64,000 bases of DNA from Pseudanabaena mucicola str. Chao 1806 (GTDB taxonomy: Bacteria; Cyanobacteriota; Cyanobacteriia; Pseudanabaenales; Pseudanabaenaceae). The stretch is from contig NZ_CP097329.1 of NCBI RefSeq assembly GCF_030323025.1, forward strand, positions 1,643,001 to 1,707,000, written 5' to 3'. How positions within the stretch are numbered: the first letter of the stretch is position 1; each line of letters starts with the position of its first letter. A model generated the notes under the pieces. It made no database searches. It was not told the origin of the DNA and saw only the letters and a list, made by a program, of their open reading frames with translations. A program made the position numbers and the translations under genes. This document shows positions 15,539 to 23,970 of this stretch, piece by piece.

Positions 15539-16251
15539 ATCTTTTGTTCTTAGTTGAAGGAGGCAAAACAGAACCGAAAGTTTACAAAGCTTGGCTATCG
15601 CATCTATTCCCGCAGATCAACTTTGTAAATAGACCTGAAGATATGAACACTAACTCATGCCGAATCATTGCGGGCAATGGCTATCCCAACATGGTGAGCG
15701 CTCCAAAAATATTGGGAGGACGCTCCCGATTAGAAGAATGTTTACTAGATATCAAAGATTACAGGAATGTAGATCATTTCTTCATTTGTGTAGATTCAGA
15801 AGATGATCCTTATCAATCTAGATTCGATGAAATTCACAACAAACTGGAAGACTTCAAAACCAAACTGGGTATAGATCAAACTCAAGCTACAGAATTTCAT
15901 ATCATCGTTCAAAATTGTTGTCTTGAAACTTGGGCGTTAGGCAATGCCGATATTGCTGCTCAATACCCAGCCAAAGGCAATTCCGACTTTTTCTCAGTTT
16001 TTCAGCCTTACTATGACGTTCTCACCAACGATCCCGAATTAATGGGTTGTCCGCCTGAATATATTACAAAATCCAGATTTCACGAAAAATATCTCAAGCA
16101 ATATTTGCGAGAATTTGGCTTGTTTTACAAAAAAGAAAGACCAAAAACCCTTGAAGATAAGACATATCTTGATGCTCTGATCAAAAGATTTAGATCAACC
16201 AATCAATTATCTAGCCTGAAGTACTTATTGGATATCTGGGACAAGATGTAG
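15535..16251 (+). CDS. TOPRIM/RloB-like effector partner
   Basis: A 238-residue protein, GTG start overlapping the upstream stop. Features of the TOPRIM-like RloB / DUF4276 / DUF4435 group: 'LLFLVEGGKTEPKVYKAW' with E8, an acidic 'FFICVDSEDDP' (D87, D90, D91) and 'IVQNCCLETWALGN' (about 125-138), a cysteine-E-x-W motif found in RloB and DUF4276 proteins. In related systems (PARIS AriB, OLD) this protein is the nuclease. The C-terminal 70 residues are basic and helical. The exact family cannot be fixed without a profile search. Confidence 0.6.
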   Translation: MNLLFLVEGGKTEPKVYKAWLSHLFPQINFVNRPEDMNTNSCRIIAGNGYPNMVSAPKILGGRSRLEECLLDIKDYRNVDHFFICVDSEDDPYQSRFDEIHNKLEDFKTKLGIDQTQATEFHIIVQNCCLETWALGNADIAAQYPAKGNSDFFSVFQPYYDVLTNDPELMGCPPEYITKSRFHEKYLKQYLREFGLFYKKERPKTLEDKTYLDALIKRFRSTNQLSSLKYLLDIWDKM

Positions 16252-16254
16252 AAA

Positions 16255-16452
16255 AGGCGATCGTTGTTTGATTTTGAGATTTAGGCGATCGGGTTTGTGG
16301 ATGATGAGGTGGCGATCGCTGTTTAGTTTTGGGGAATTAGGTAATCGGGTTTGTTTTTGTTGACGGGCGATCGCTATTTGATGTGGGTAATAGGCGATCG
16401 GGTTTTGGGTGATGAGGGGCGATCGCTGTTTGATTTGAGAAGATAGGCGATA
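16255..16452 (+). repeat. HIP1 minisatellite array 8
   Basis: About three to four units directly after the TOPRIM-like gene, same orientation as the others (GGCGATCGTTGTTTGATTTT then AGGCGATCGGGTTTGTGG). One palindrome reads GGTAATCGGG. Confidence 0.85.
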
Positions 16453-16538
16453 AATATTATGAACCATCAAAGAAATTGCGATCGCAAAGAAAGATCAGTT
16501 ATCATTAAATTAGATCCGAATTAAGTGCTTTGACAACT

Positions 16539-16892
16539 ATGATCGAGCTAAAAAATATCCATTCCCTGAGCGACTTCAAGCGCAACGCCAAAGAATTTAT
16601 TGAACGCATTAAATCAACACAATCGCCTATGGTTCTAACCGTTAACGGTAAAGCTGAAGTCGTTGTCCAAGATGCTCATGCTTTTCAAGCAATATGCGAT
16701 CGGGCAGAGCAAGCCGAAGCTGAACTTCGCGCACTGAAACTTGCAACACTACAACAAGACATTAACCTCGGAATTGCACAACTCAAAAATGGTGACTACA
16801 CCGAATACGATTCAGACACATTACCTAATCTATTAGAAAACATTAAAAATCGTGGTCAAAAACGCTTAGCTCATCAAAATGAATCGATTTAA
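16539..16892 (+). CDS. Phd/YefM-type antitoxin
   Basis: About 117 residues: 'IHSLSDFKRNAKEFIERIKS' then 'PMVLTVNGKAEVVVQDAHAF' is the Phd/YefM fold. A long, partly coiled C-terminal helix follows ('EQAEAELRALKLATLQQDIN') and ends in 'LKNGDYTEYDSDTLPNLLEN', the toxin-binding end. ATG 16539 is preferred to the TTG 9 bp upstream. It overlaps the ParE-like toxin by 14 bp. Confidence 0.8.
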   Translation: MIELKNIHSLSDFKRNAKEFIERIKSTQSPMVLTVNGKAEVVVQDAHAFQAICDRAEQAEAELRALKLATLQQDINLGIAQLKNGDYTEYDSDTLPNLLENIKNRGQKRLAHQNESI

Positions 16893-17166
16893 GATATCCC
16901 GACAAGCAGATCGTGACCTTGAGGATATGTGGGTATATCTTGCTCAAAATGATTCCCTAACAGCCGATTTATTACTTGCAAAAGTCCTTGACAAGTTTCC
17001 TATGCTTGCACAGTTCCCTGAGATGGGTAGAAGCAGAAAAGAGCTTTCAGAAGAACTGCGTAGTTTTCCAGTTAAGCCATACATTATCTTCTATAAAAAC
17101 ATGGAAACCCACTTTGAAATTGTGCGTATTCTGCATCACTCTAGAGATATTGAAAATCAGTTCTAA
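16879..17166 (+). CDS. parE: ParE/RelE-type toxin
   Basis: A 95-residue protein: 'KISRQADRDLEDMWVYLAQN', 'FPMLAQFPEMGRSRKELSEE', 'LRSFPVKPYIIFYKNMETHF' and 'VRILHHSRDIENQF'. The P-E-M-G-R, F-P-V-x-x-Y-I-I-F-Y and V-R-I-L-H-x-x-R-D motifs identify a ParE-like toxin, whose usual target is DNA gyrase (family knowledge). Coupled to the Phd-type antitoxin by a 14-bp overlap and complete. Confidence 0.85.
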   Translation: MNRFKISRQADRDLEDMWVYLAQNDSLTADLLLAKVLDKFPMLAQFPEMGRSRKELSEELRSFPVKPYIIFYKNMETHFEIVRILHHSRDIENQF

Positions 17167-17208
17167 TGCTTGACTAGAAGTCAAGTGCTTATTTTGATGG
17201 AAAGAAAT

Positions 17209-17326
17209 GGCGATCGCTGTTTGATTTGAGAAGATAGGCGATCGGGTTTATGGGTGGGGAGAGTGCGATCGCTGTTTGATTTGAGAAGATAGGCGATCAG
17301 GTCTGTGGGTGGTGAGGGTGCGATCA
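17209..17326 (+). repeat. HIP1 minisatellite array 9
   Basis: About two units, same orientation, in the convergent gap between the ParE gene and the minus-strand vapC remnant. Confidence 0.85.
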
Positions 17327-17332
17327 TTGTCA

Positions 17333-17709
17333 TTACCAATGCTCTATAACCAAACCATCCACATAATCAAAATCTGAATCATCAGTCACAAGCACCCAAC
17401 CCCGTTCTAAACACAGACATCATTCTTCGGAATTGGTCGTCCCTTTCGCTTCAAAGCCAAACGAGTTTGTGAATAAACAACCGCCGTTTTTCTCTCAATC
17501 GGAACAACTACACAAGCCTCTATAAATTCTAAATAGCGAGGTAAATTTTTTAATGCGCGAGTGGAGTTCTCAGCACCAAACAATAACTCTCCCGCCACAG
17601 TCGCCGACAAGAATATTTCTGGCAACGCCAAAACTCTTGAGACAACTTCAGGATCGCCATTCAAAAAACGTACCGCAACGGAAGTATCTGGCGCAACTTC
17701 ACCACTCAT
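17333..17709 (-). pseudogene. Disrupted PIN-domain toxin gene (vapC-like)
   Basis: The main frame (17709 to 17407) gives 100 residues with D8 ('EVAPDTSVAVRFL'), E40 region ('ATVAGELLFGAEN') and 'GRPIPKNDV', then stops. The missing end continues in another frame: 'LERGWVLVTDDSDFDYVDGL' and 'VIEHW' followed by TAA at 17333-17335. Compared with intact PIN toxins, about five codons after the N-D are missing and the frame is shifted. The acidic D in 'VTDDSDF' is thus lost from the product. A sequencing error could explain the shift but not the missing codons. Confidence 0.7.
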
Positions 17710-17908
17710 TCATATCCACCTGACGGCAATCCGATCTAATTACGTTCCGCAAATCATCAGTTTCAGCATCACTCAAAATACCTGCAAATTTGGCTAAAGG
17801 ATGATGAATACGTGTCGTCTTAACCCGATGTAAAAAATCTAAAACTACTTTTACTAACTCATCTGGAACCTCTGTAAGTTCTTGGATAAGCTGCTCACGA
17901 CTAGTCAT
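17699..17908 (-). CDS. DUF2281-like antitoxin of the disrupted PIN module
   Basis: A 69-residue protein from ATG 17908 (the frame is open 21 bp further up): 'MTSREQLIQELTEVPDELVK', 'VVLDFLHRVK' and 'HPLAKFAGILSDAETDDLRN', ending 'CRQVDMNEW'. This is the usual cyanobacterial DUF2281-like antitoxin with a D-M-N-E-W toxin-binding end. It overlaps the vapC frame by 11 bp. It looks intact although its toxin does not, as expected if toxins decay first. Confidence 0.7.
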   Translation of the reverse strand: MTSREQLIQELTEVPDELVKVVLDFLHRVKTTRIHHPLAKFAGILSDAETDDLRNVIRSDCRQVDMNEW

Positions 17909-17985
17909 ATATTTGCCCCTCTTTAGCAAATTTGTCGCTAATACTATAACGAATCAGCATCAAAATGGAATATCCATAATTCATG

Positions 17986-18048
17986 CGATCGCTGCTTGAT
18001 TTGGGAAATAGGCGATCGGGTTTGTGGGAGGTGAGGGGCGATCGCTTT
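17986..18048 (+). repeat. HIP1 minisatellite unit 10
   Basis: One complete unit (GCGATCGCTGCTTGATTTGG, AATAGGCGATCGGGTTTGTG, closing GCGATCGC). It is the last array in the island and lies upstream of the minus-strand antitoxin, but keeps the same orientation as the rest. Confidence 0.8.
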
Positions 18049-18184
18049 TATTGAAATTTCATTTATTATGATTTTTTTTTGGTTAGTTGCAACTAAATCC
18101 CTAAAAACTATAGATAAATAAAATAAAAAATTTAGCTTCGGCTTTGCCCAGATAGCTTTGGATCTTGCGGATAAAAAATGTCCC

Positions 18185-18300
18185 ACCAAAGTTAGCTGAG
18201 CGAAGTCAAAGCTAACTTTGACTGAGCCGAGTCGAAGCCAAAGGTACTTTAACTAATAGCAAGTCCCTTACACCGAGGGCTGAGCGAAGTCGAATTCCCT
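18185..18300. repeat. Dispersed GCTGAGCGAAGTCGAA repeat
   Basis: The gap before nadK contains TTAGCTGAGCGAAGTCAAAG with an inverted arm, GACTGAGCCGAGTCGAAGCC and GGGCTGAGCGAAGTCGAATT. The same motif in the opposite sense occurs at 51110-51160. These are common cyanobacterial intergenic repeats. Otherwise 18049-18397 is AT-rich and no gene is seen. Confidence 0.6.
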
Positions 18301-18397
18301 CTAAAAGTTATTCAAAATAACTATAATTGCTAAAAGCTAATTGCTAAAAGCTATAATTACCGAACTGACAAAATTTTTGAATAGTTCTAGGTAATCA

Positions 18398-19321
18398 TTG
18401 AGCGTGCCAAAAGTCGGTATTGTCTATAACGACGCAAAGCCAGTTGCTGAGCAGGTAGCATTAGATATGAAATTGTGGCTCGAAAAGCGCAACATCGATA
18501 CTGTGCTGGCGACGGGAAATGGTGGTATTTTGGGCTATGGTAAGCCAGATGCTCCCGTTTGTCACACTCCAATCGAGAGCTTAGTTCCTTTGGGCTTTGA
18601 CCGCGACACCATGTTTGTGGTCGCACTGGGAGGTGATGGCACAGTATTGTCAGCTTGTCGCCAAATTGCGCCATTGGGTTTACCATTGCTTAACGTTAAT
18701 ACAGGACATATGGGTTTTTTAACGGAAACCTATTTGACGGATTGGGAAGAAGCATTGTCCCAAGTTGTCGAGGGGCTATATGTGGTTGAGCGACGATCAA
18801 TGATGACAGTGCGGGTTTATGACAGTAAAGGCTTGTTATGGGAAGCTTTGTCACTCAATGAGATGGTATTGCACCGTGAACCCTTGACCAGTATGTGTCA
18901 TTTTGAGGTGCAGATTGGTCGTCATATTCCTGTAGATATTGCGGCGGATGGTGTAATTATTTCTACGCCTACAGGTTCAACAGCCTATGCCCTATCTGCG
19001 GGAGGTCCTGTCATTGAACCTGGAATTCCAGTATTTCAGCTTATTCCTATTTGTGCCCACTCCATGGCATCAAGGGCCTTGGTCTTTGCTAATACCGAAA
19101 AAACGATCGTTACCCCTGCCAATCGTCATCGTTTAGTATTAGTAGTTGATGGCAATGCTGGATGCTATGTCTATCCTGATTATCGGGTTGAAGTTGAGCG
19201 ATCGCGCTATCCTGCAAGGTTTATTCGCTTACAAAAGGGGAAATTCTTTAAGGTTTTGCGCGAAAAGTTAGGCTGGGGCTTGCCACATATTTCCAAGCCA
19301 ACTTCAGACGATTGGGCTTAA
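18398..19321 (+). CDS. nadK: NAD kinase
   Basis: A 307-residue NAD(H) kinase: G-G-D-G-T at about 78-82 ('[14 protein letters not shown]'), '[14 protein letters not shown]' at about 98-110, '[20 protein letters not shown]' at about 186-206, and a C-terminal '[13 protein letters not shown]' strand. It phosphorylates NAD to NADP, needed as the photosynthetic electron acceptor. The frame starts with TTG 18398 or GTG 18404; there is no ATG near. Stop and neighbours suggest a single transcription unit followed by the pentapeptide gene 28 bp later. Confidence 0.95.
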   Translation: MSVPKVGIVYNDAKPVAEQVALDMKLWLEKRNIDTVLATGNGGILGYGKPDAPVCHTPIESLVPLGFDRDTMFVVALGGDGTVLSACRQIAPLGLPLLNVNTGHMGFLTETYLTDWEEALSQVVEGLYVVERRSMMTVRVYDSKGLLWEALSLNEMVLHREPLTSMCHFEVQIGRHIPVDIAADGVIISTPTGSTAYALSAGGPVIEPGIPVFQLIPICAHSMASRALVFANTEKTIVTPANRHRLVLVVDGNAGCYVYPDYRVEVERSRYPARFIRLQKGKFFKVLREKLGWGLPHISKPTSDDWA

Positions 19322-19349
19322 AATCACTCAAAGCATATCCAAGAACGCT

Positions 19350-20108
19350 ATGAGTCAAAGTCTTAACTTTGCAAACCAAAATTTGCGTGATCGCTCCTTT
19401 AAAGGTAGAAATTTAGTCGGTGCTGACTTTAGTGGTGCTGACCTGCGTGGATGTGACTTTTATCGATCTCAACTTAAATTTGCCAATTTTTCCAATGTGC
19501 GGACTGGAAGAAGTCCACGTCAGATTGCGATCACAAATTGCGTTGCGTTTATGATCGCATTGATATTTGCAGGAACAGCATTAATATCGACGATCCTACT
19601 GATTACCTTTATCCTGACTTTCATCTTTGGGACTGAAATTGTTAATCGCAATACGATCTATTGGGTTGCCATTATCGCAATTGTGGTCTTTGCCGTTGGT
19701 TTTGCGATCGCTTTTACCTGTAACTTTTCCCTCTCTCATACCAAGAGTATTTTTACGGCTACACCTATTTCTCTAATTGTTGCATTTGCATCAGGATATT
19801 TCGGTTCAACATTTACGAAAATATTAGTATCTGGTGCTTTCAATGCAATCACCAATTCCATAACATCTAATAGCTTCGCGGCTCTACTCACATTTTTAGC
19901 GATCGAGCCATTGCAAATTTTTGGCAGTCTCTACTTATTTCGCCTTTTGATTAATATCTCACGCACAGCCATAGGTACAAAATTCCAATATGCCGATTTG
20001 ACCAAAGCCTCATTTCACAAGGCAAACTTAGTGAGTTGTGATTTTACTAATGCCATTACCAATGAGGTTAATTGGGAACAAGCTCAGATCACAAAATGTA
20101 AGTTATAA
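19350..20108 (+). CDS. Pentapeptide-repeat membrane protein
   Basis: A 252-residue protein. Residues 5-45 and 210-245 hold A(D/N)LXX pentapeptides ('NLVGADFSGADLRGCDF', 'QYADLTKASFHKANLVSCDF'). Between them are four or five hydrophobic segments (about 60-85, 98-118, 125-150, 175-200). This sandwich of two cytosolic pentapeptide patches around a membrane core is seen in cyanobacterial proteins of unknown role. It lies 28 bp after nadK on the same strand. Confidence 0.75.
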   Translation: MSQSLNFANQNLRDRSFKGRNLVGADFSGADLRGCDFYRSQLKFANFSNVRTGRSPRQIAITNCVAFMIALIFAGTALISTILLITFILTFIFGTEIVNRNTIYWVAIIAIVVFAVGFAIAFTCNFSLSHTKSIFTATPISLIVAFASGYFGSTFTKILVSGAFNAITNSITSNSFAALLTFLAIEPLQIFGSLYLFRLLINISRTAIGTKFQYADLTKASFHKANLVSCDFTNAITNEVNWEQAQITKCKL

Positions 20109-20170
20109 AAAACAGGGATTTTCCGCCTCTCTTTTTGTATGTTGATTGTTAATTTGAGATATATCATGCT

Positions 20171-20482
20171 CTATTTAGCCTGATACCTTTTCTCTAGTAT
20201 GGCTACAGTTTTGCGATAGTCCATTGCAGCAGCAGATTTGGTGATATGGATTTCGCCTTGGATTGAATTGGTTTCTTTTGCAATCTGTTTGACCGCTTCG
20301 GCGATCTCTTCTATATCAACTTTAAAAAACTCTTTGCGCTCATTAACTTTGTTTACACGACGAAGGTGAAACCGCTTATGTAGTAGCTTTACTAGCTCAG
20401 GAGCATTCTGACAAAAAATGATCGCGTGAACTTCAAATGGGAATGATACTGATGCATCTCCCAATTCATTGACTCGATCCAT
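20171..20482 (-). pseudogene. N-terminally truncated T5orf172/GIY-YIG-like protein
   Basis: The 103 residues ('MDRVNELGDASVSFPFEVHA', 'APELVKLLHKRFHLRRVNKV', 'NERKEFFKVDIEEI') match the C-terminal half of T5orf172 / DUF4041-type proteins, which carry a GIY-YIG-like nuclease fold. The usual N-terminal half with the G-I-Y / Y-V-G motifs is missing. Upstream on this strand the frame runs into IS remnant sequence, so the gene was cut by that element. Confidence 0.6.
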
Positions 20483-20486
20483 TGGA

Positions 20487-20765
20487 GGGTGTTTTAAATC
20501 CCGTGGCTTTTGTTTGGAGGCTACTCACATTCAAGACCCTGAAAGCCTTTCTAAACTTATTGCTTTACTAACTCTCGCATTATGTTGGGCTTTTTCTTCT
20601 GGACTTAGGCTTGCTCAAATCAATCCCCTCAAGCCTAAAAAACATGGTCACTTACCTAAAAGCATTTTTCGTCTTGGTTTTGATTTCCTGTGTCACTTCA
20701 TCTTTGATCTTCCTCTCAATTCCCAAGCCTTCTTTAACTCTATTAAATTTTTGTCCTGTACTTAA
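20487..20765 (+). pseudogene. C-terminal remnant of an IS4-family transposase
   Basis: About 90 residues with 'GCFKSRGFCLEATHIQDPES' and 'LSKLIALLTLALCWAF', then 'LKPKKHGHLPKSIFRLGFD'. This is the tail found after the catalytic glutamate in many cyanobacterial IS4 transposases (C-F/L-K-x-R-G-F-x-x-E-x-T-H). The DDE core is absent. It faces away from the truncated GIY-YIG fragment that it abuts. 20766-20861 holds nothing recognisable. Confidence 0.65.
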
Positions 20766-20861
20766 GATTTTTTTATTTGAATTTATTTGGATAGCTTCTG
20801 AATATCAATTTAAGCTACTCAGAAGCTATCAATATAGCAATTTTCACTCTTATGTAGAATG

Positions 20862-22499
20862 CTAGCCATAGGGACGCGGATAGGGCTTTAGCATTGGAGA
20901 AGTGCGATAAACAGGAAAGATCTGAACTGTTTGACCACCACGCTTAATATGAATATCAGCAAGTTTTTCTAGGGATTGAAAATAATCTTGATATTTCGCT
21001 AAAGGGTCGGGAAATCTTTCATCCTTCATAAATTGCTCAGAACTGATAAACAGAGAAGTCTTGCCGACAAATTCTTGGGCTTTACTCCAATAGGCAAAGC
21101 CACGCAGATCGGAGTCAAAGCAGGTCACTTTTTTGCCCAAAGGCTCGATCGCCATGCCGACCTGCCCTGCCACAAAGAAACTATTGCTAAATACAAAATC
21201 TGCCTTTTGTAACTCCTCCTTAAGTTTAGGCGAATCCACAAAGGCTTGACGCAATTGCAGGATATCAATCATTTGTGTAGAAGGATCATCTTTGGCTTCC
21301 CAAAATCCACCTGCGATCGCCGCATCACCACCTTTTTGAGCAAGCCCCATATGCACATGGAGCAGACCAATCAATAATAGCGGCAAAATCACTATACCCG
21401 AGCCCCAAAGCCAATTGCGGATAAATTTTGGTCTCTTGATCTGTATCAATGCAGCTCGTTCGCCTAACAAAAGAGTTGCGCCAAAGAACCCAGGCATATG
21501 CCATGAGGGGAGAATTTGGATGAATCCACCCATAAAAGTGAAGCCACAGAAAATTGGCATCGATATGCAGAGAATGAGTAATCGCTTTTGATACAGTAGC
21601 TCTAGATCAAGGTTTTCTTTTTCTAGTGCTTCGTTCTGAATTCCACTAAGTCTGCGATTACTAAACTGCACTAGTTCTCCCAAAGTGCGAAAACTAGTCC
21701 ACCAAAGAGGAAAACCGAAAGTTGGGAAGAGATAGCCTAAAGCCACTAAAAATGTCACCAGCAATCCTTCAAAGTTATAACCCTGAGATGGCACTGCGCG
21801 ACCACTCTGAAATCGGAACGACGCAAATTCATGTTGAGCATTCCAGAATAAAACAGGGGAAATTGTGATCGTAAATAGAGTGATAGCTACCAATGTCCAG
21901 ATAGAGAATAGGGCGCAGCGATGTCGAGGACTAAGCAAGCAAAATAGCACCAGTCCACCGCCAAGGATCACTCCATGATATTTACCTAAAAAGGCTAGCC
22001 CTACCAAAATAGCTATGATTGCGAGGCGGTAAGTCGGTTGATAGGGCTTATCGTCATAAAGATTACTTGATGGGAAAAATTCTGTAGCGGCTACATATAA
22101 GCTAGCGGACCAGAAAAACATTAGTGCATTATCTGGCAAGGTGAGAATACCAAAGGCAATCTGAAAAATCGGGATCGTTGTTAAAATCCCTAGAGTCAAC
22201 GTGGCAGCGCGATCGCCAAATAGCCTTTTACTGGTGAGATAGGAAAAAATTAAGGTTCCTGTATAGAATAAAACGCTACCAATGCGAATGGTAAAGGGCG
22301 TAACTGCACCCGTAAGCCATACACCAATTCCTGTGGTTAAAGCTACTAATGGTGGATGATCAAAATAGCTCCAGTCGAGATTTTGGGTGTAGAGATAGTA
22401 ATATGCTTCGTCAAAGCCTGTATTGAGATAGATAGCGGACGTAGCCCTAAAGAGGAAACCCCACAATAATATGGCGATCGCCCACTTATTAATTTTCAC
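20862..22499 (-). CDS. GT39/ArnT-like membrane glycosyltransferase
   Basis: A 545-residue protein with a hydrophobic N-terminal two thirds (10 or more predicted membrane segments). The 'LNTGFDEAYYYLYTQNLDWS' and 'YFDHPPLVAL' motifs (residues about 26-52) are the signature of the PMT/ArnT family, which uses polyprenyl-phosphate sugars to glycosylate lipids or proteins at the membrane; the D-E is the catalytic acid pair. The C-terminal 130 residues are soluble. Divergently placed relative to the GT9 gene; both may act on surface polysaccharide. Confidence 0.8.
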   Translation of the reverse strand: MKINKWAIAILLWGFLFRATSAIYLNTGFDEAYYYLYTQNLDWSYFDHPPLVALTTGIGVWLTGAVTPFTIRIGSVLFYTGTLIFSYLTSKRLFGDRAATLTLGILTTIPIFQIAFGILTLPDNALMFFWSASLYVAATEFFPSSNLYDDKPYQPTYRLAIIAILVGLAFLGKYHGVILGGGLVLFCLLSPRHRCALFSIWTLVAITLFTITISPVLFWNAQHEFASFRFQSGRAVPSQGYNFEGLLVTFLVALGYLFPTFGFPLWWTSFRTLGELVQFSNRRLSGIQNEALEKENLDLELLYQKRLLILCISMPIFCGFTFMGGFIQILPSWHMPGFFGATLLLGERAALIQIKRPKFIRNWLWGSGIVILPLLLIGLLHVHMGLAQKGGDAAIAGGFWEAKDDPSTQMIDILQLRQAFVDSPKLKEELQKADFVFSNSFFVAGQVGMAIEPLGKKVTCFDSDLRGFAYWSKAQEFVGKTSLFISSEQFMKDERFPDPLAKYQDYFQSLEKLADIHIKRGGQTVQIFPVYRTSPMLKPYPRPYG

Positions 22500-22698
22500 T
22501 CTAAATTCCTTTAACTAATGTGCAAATAGTTTTAAAACCCTATCGCTATATTTCCAGCTTGGCTAGAGTCTGCTGTCTTTTTCCCAGTCATTATTAAATC
22601 TCAGTACCCTAATTTAATTCTTGTATTAATGCTATCTGTATCAACTCCCAAAAACAAAGTAATATTACTTACGGTCTTCGTCTAGAGATGTATAAAAT

Positions 22699-23643
22699 AT
22701 GATGCGAATACTGGCATTGGTTCCAGGTGGGACTGGCAATCAGTTACTGTTTTTCCCGACACTGGATACCCTCAAACAACAGTATCCCAATGCCGAAATT
22801 GATGTGGTGGTCGAGCCACGGGCGATCGCTACCTATCGAATTAGCCAATCTGTCAATCGCGTACTTAAATTTGATTTTAGCGATCGCAACTCTTTGGCAG
22901 ATTTTGGCAATTTACTTGGGACAATCCGCGATCGCGAATACGACGCGGCAATTCTTAGCAAACCTAGCTTCTCGATTAATGCTTTGTTATGGCTAAGCGG
23001 TATTCCCAAGCGAATTTCCTTTGCTGGAGCAGGTGAATTTTTGCTAACAGATGTGATTCCCGTAGATCCCGAAGAATACATCGCCGTACAGAACCATAAC
23101 CTGTTGATCGGGCTTGGCATTCAAAAGCCAGCCCCATCGATCAAGGTTAATCTTCCCAAAAATGACTTGGATTGGACATCAGGTGAACAAAAACGCCTTG
23201 ATATTCAAAAAAGTGGCTTTATCTTGCTAAATTGTGGTGCATTTGCCAACTATCCTGCGGAAAGCTGGGCAGAGATTGCCCAAAGTATTAAAGATAAACT
23301 GCCAGATTTGCCAATTGTCGCGATTGATAGTGTCAACAATGCTGATTTACTGAAGCAGTTCACCACGAAATTTCCTAATCTTCTGATTACAAGCCCCACG
23401 GATATTGGCAAACTTACTGCCATGATTGCTTCAGCAAATCTATTTATCTGTGCGGAAGGTGATGCAATGCAGTTGGGCGTTGCAGTTGGTACTGCCTTAG
23501 TCGCTATTTTAAGTTCGACGATATCCGCATCTGCTTTATTGCCGATTCAAGAAAAAAGAGTGAAATATGTACAGGCTGTAAAGGGACAATCCCTCAAAGA
23601 TATTCCAGCCCAAACGGTTCTTGCCAAGATTTGGGAAGGTTAA
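22699..23643 (+). CDS. Glycosyltransferase family 9 (heptosyltransferase-like)
   Basis: A 314-residue protein with the two-domain GT9 layout: 'MRILALVPGGTGNQLLFFPT' at the start (G-G-x-G-D/N-x-L), 'EIDVVVEPRA', then the second domain 'SGFILLNCGAFANYPAESWA' and 'LFICAEGDAMQLGVAVGTAL'. In place of ADP-heptose the donor in cyanobacteria is unclear, so the specificity is open. Two ATGs (22699, 22702) begin it. A bidirectional terminator follows directly. Confidence 0.8.
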   Translation: MMRILALVPGGTGNQLLFFPTLDTLKQQYPNAEIDVVVEPRAIATYRISQSVNRVLKFDFSDRNSLADFGNLLGTIRDREYDAAILSKPSFSINALLWLSGIPKRISFAGAGEFLLTDVIPVDPEEYIAVQNHNLLIGLGIQKPAPSIKVNLPKNDLDWTSGEQKRLDIQKSGFILLNCGAFANYPAESWAEIAQSIKDKLPDLPIVAIDSVNNADLLKQFTTKFPNLLITSPTDIGKLTAMIASANLFICAEGDAMQLGVAVGTALVAILSSTISASALLPIQEKRVKYVQAVKGQSLKDIPAQTVLAKIWEG

Positions 23644-23682
23644 AAATAACAAAGGCTCGATTAGCGAGCCTTTGTTATTTTT
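23642..23682. terminator. Bidirectional rho-independent terminator
   Basis: Arms AAAAATAACAAAGGCTCG and CGAGCCTTTGTTATTTTT (18 bp, perfect) around the loop ATTAG, ending in T-runs on both strands. It ends the GT9 transcript. Confidence 0.9.
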
Positions 23683-23691
23683 AGCAAGGAT

Positions 23692-23826
23692 TTAAAGCTT
23701 GATCTCTTCCCAAAAAGGACTATCGTGTTTCGCAGCATAAAGATCGGTATTGCATAAATCTAACTCTTTGAGTTTTCCTGAATTAAAATCTGTTTTTTGC
23801 AGGAATGTCCCACAAAGTCTTTTTAG
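23692..23826 (-). pseudogene. C-terminal fragment, possibly of a pentapeptide-type protein
   Basis: On the minus strand a frame encodes 'KRLCGTFLQKTDFNSGKLKE', 'LDLCNTDLYAAKHDSPFWEE', IKL and stop. The F-x-x-T-D-F and L-x-x-x-D-L-C-N-T-D-L spacing is weakly pentapeptide-like. There is no start codon, and a stop precedes it. It is too short to identify with confidence. Confidence 0.35.
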
Positions 23827-23970
23827 TTATGACAATTCTCAGTATAAAGTGGTAAGTCTCAACTTGAGAACATAGCGCATTTCATCGAAAAACTTGGGTA
23901 GCCTACCATCCTTATATGAAGGCTTTATATTGACCATATTAGCTCACAGAATAGATACTATAATGTGAGT

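Noticed and set aside
15535..16251. Retron- or Gabija-type partner
   Set aside because: No reverse transcriptase, msr/msd or UvrD-like gene lies next to the ATPase; the TOPRIM-like reading fits better.
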